A stretch of DNA of 14,015 nt from an uncultured Clostridia bacterium (GTDB lineage Bacteria; Bacillota; Clostridia; Oscillospirales; Ruminococcaceae), in the NCBI GenBank assembly GCA_947624425.1, contig CANQKG010000016.1, positions 1 through 14,015 of the forward strand. Reading direction: 5' to 3'. The notes below the pieces were generated by a model that had not been told where the DNA came from, did no database searches, and saw only the letters and a program-made list of their open reading frames with translations. Below, in pieces: positions 13,801 through 14,015 of the stretch. Numbering within the stretch: the first letter of the stretch is position 1; each line of letters starts with the position of its first letter. Both the position numbers and the translations under genes were made by a program.

Positions 13801-14015
13801 GATATCCTCCGGCGAACCGATAGCGGGAGCGGCGTTGTATTCTACCGTGTAATTCTTGGCTTCCGCTCCGATATGGTAAGTGGTTTCATCCAAAAGATAC
13901 CCTTCCGACGGCGTGATTTCACGCAAACTCCAATCGTCGCCGCAAAGGTAATATTTCGTGGTAAATTTGCCGTCTGCATCGGTGGTGTAGCGGTCGATCA
14001 GCTCGCCATCTTTGT
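10882..14015 (-). CDS. SpaA/Cna-B and VaFE-repeat LPXTG-type surface adhesin (5' end outside window)
   Basis: A cell-wall-anchored surface protein; 1043 residues are visible, with signal peptide and N-terminus beyond 14015. At least six SpaA/Cna-B-like domains are seen (openings such as KGKIAIIKHTDDG, SYIKIVKTDAETGK, GNIIVTKTGEVF, KVEIDLSKVMEKDD, GNILGHKTDRETK, each with a YG.Y or P.G...V.E turn). Three VaFE repeats follow at 11026-12123. The C-terminus has a Pro linker, a sortase signal VPQTG (10993-11007, non-canonical first residue), a membrane helix LGFWIGLGAVALGGLVSFVIISL and a KKKK-acid tail. Such domains form intramolecular isopeptide bonds and mediate attachment. Probable roles are mating-pair contact or host adhesion. 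It heads the visible operon and is coupled to the next gene. The listed start at 13926 seen by simple ORF scans (TTG) is not the true start. Confidence 0.92.
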   Translation of the reverse strand, partial: KDGELIDRYTTDADGKFTTKYYLCGDDWSLREITPSEGYLLDETTYHIGAEAKNYTVEYNAAPAIGSPEDIIKGKIAIIKHTDDGSTQIETPEVGAVFEVYLKSVGSYAAAKATERDRLICDENGFAETKGLPYGVYTVHQVSGWDGRDLLPDFDVYIAKDGQTYRYLINNHNFESYIKIVKTDAETGKTIPYAGAGFQIYDPDGNLVSMSYTYPQFTTIDTFYTNAEGYLLTPEKLPYGEGYSIVEVQAPYGYVLNTDPVYFDVTEENSSEEDTVTVVEVTKADMPQKGNIIVTKTGEVFSSVTENGGIYQPGYEETGLPGAVYEITAAEDIITPDGTLRYAKGTAVDIVTTGEDGKAVSKALYLGKYEIREITAPYGMVPNDETHTVELTYAGQETTITETATEFYNERQKVEIDLSKVMEKDDRFGIGNNGEILSVQFGLFAAEDIVAADGTRIPKDGLIETVTCDENGYAVFATDLPVGAKLYVKEIATDSHYILSDTQYPVEFAYAGQDTATVHITVNDGESIENEILRGNILGHKTDRETKENIAGAVFGLFASDTTEYTEDNAILTATSGEDGVFKFEDIPYGSYVIVELTPAEGYLPNTDIHHVHVTTEAEVIEITVGNDKIPEIGTTATTEKEKQTHPNEQITVEDEVEYKHLIPGKEYTVKGILMDKATGKPFLVNGEQIVSEVTFIPEDFSGFVTVTFVFDGTGITQNTDLVVFESLYKDGLALTVHADIEDKDQTVTVLVPKIGTTASVDGEKEICATEVFTLEDVVSYENLIPGKEYLLKGVLMDKTTGEPLLLNGEEIRSEITFAPETPAGEVTVSFSFDSKYIKEDTDIVVFESLCKDSLELAIHADIEDEGQTVKVHVPEIGTQATANGEKEVEAKGEITIEDTVSYQHLTPGKEYTVKGVLMNKATGEPFTVNGKEIRSEVTFTPETADGEVTVTFTFNADGITTETELVVFETLYRDGVEIAVHANIADEEQTVTLKPVSPPPAVPQTGDSSNLGFWIGLGAVALGGLVSFVIISLKKKKDDDDE
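11026..12123 (-). repeat. Three tandem 122-aa VaFE repeats
   Basis: Units begin at the Pro of PEIGTTATTEK (12123), PKIGTTASVDGEK (11757) and PEIGTQATANGEK (11391), exactly 366 bases apart. Each holds LIPGKEY/LTPGKEY, a GVLM(D/N)K-TG-P motif and VVFE(S/T)L, followed by a HA(D/N)I-D closing segment. The lack of length drift suggests recent or constrained duplication. Confidence 0.9.

Noticed and set aside
13924..13926. TTG at 13926 as the start of the adhesin
   Set aside because: The frame stays open to the window edge with SpaA-like sequence (TTDADGKFTTKYY), and no ribosome site or signal peptide follows the TTG.
1..14015. CRISPR array, tRNA or rRNA genes, integrase, relaxase, oriT
   Set aside because: No regularly spaced repeats, cloverleaf or rRNA-like sequence, and no integrase or relaxase motifs were seen; these parts of the element must lie outside the window.

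Overview
The window looks like part of an integrative and conjugative element (ICE/conjugative transposon) from a Gram-positive gut-type Clostridia bacterium. The evidence is a run of type IV secretion genes of the clostridial kind (VirB2-like DUF3852 protein, TrbL/VirB6, PrgI, VirB4), a sortase-anchored SpaA/VaFE surface protein, AGGAGG-type ribosome binding sites and consensus sigma-A promoters. Every gene I can support lies on the minus strand, so the window reads from its right end to its left end. Species cannot be read from the sequence.

Layout in transcription order: (1) 14015-10882, a very large SpaA/Cna-B plus VaFE-repeat surface adhesin, 5' end outside the window, ending in VPQTG, a membrane helix and a charged tail. 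(2) 10885-10550, a small DUF4406/DUF7768-like protein. (3) 10548-10216, a secreted two-helix VirB2-like protein. (4) 10201-9788, a conserved-looking hypothetical. (5) 9722-8793, TrbL/VirB6. (6) 8776-8042, an acidic hypothetical (here g244). (7) 8045-7908, a truncated prgI pseudogene with a stop at codon 19. (8) 7765-6429, an XRE regulator translationally coupled to a CtkA/HipA-like kinase, under a promoter embedded in a 40-bp palindrome. (9) 6271-4606, a second HipA-like kinase gene with a short GYISKK-type N-terminal domain, split by a 281-bp MITE. (10) 4585-4353, two copies of one terminator flanking a 180-bp structured insert. (11) 4338-3345, a vestigial copy of g244, the intact prgI, and a protein resembling a VirB4 N-terminal domain. 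(12) 3169-1655, a third HipA-like kinase gene with its own consensus promoter and terminator. (13) 1559-1, VirB4, whose 3' end is outside the window.

The most unusual feature is that three divergent HipA-fold kinase genes sit inside a transfer operon, as two self-contained cassettes with their own promoters and terminators. One cassette lies between g244 and prgI, the other between the VirB4-N-like gene and virB4. The first is bracketed by reciprocal truncated copies: intact g244 plus broken prgI on the upstream side, broken g244 plus intact prgI on the downstream side, with a 19-bp trbL-end scar after the broken prgI. This is the signature of a tandem duplication, or of recombination between two related elements, that captured the kinase cassette. 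The kinases could act as toxin-antitoxin/addiction, host-modulating or defence cargo; that role is inference.

No tRNA, rRNA, CRISPR array, integrase or origin of transfer was seen.
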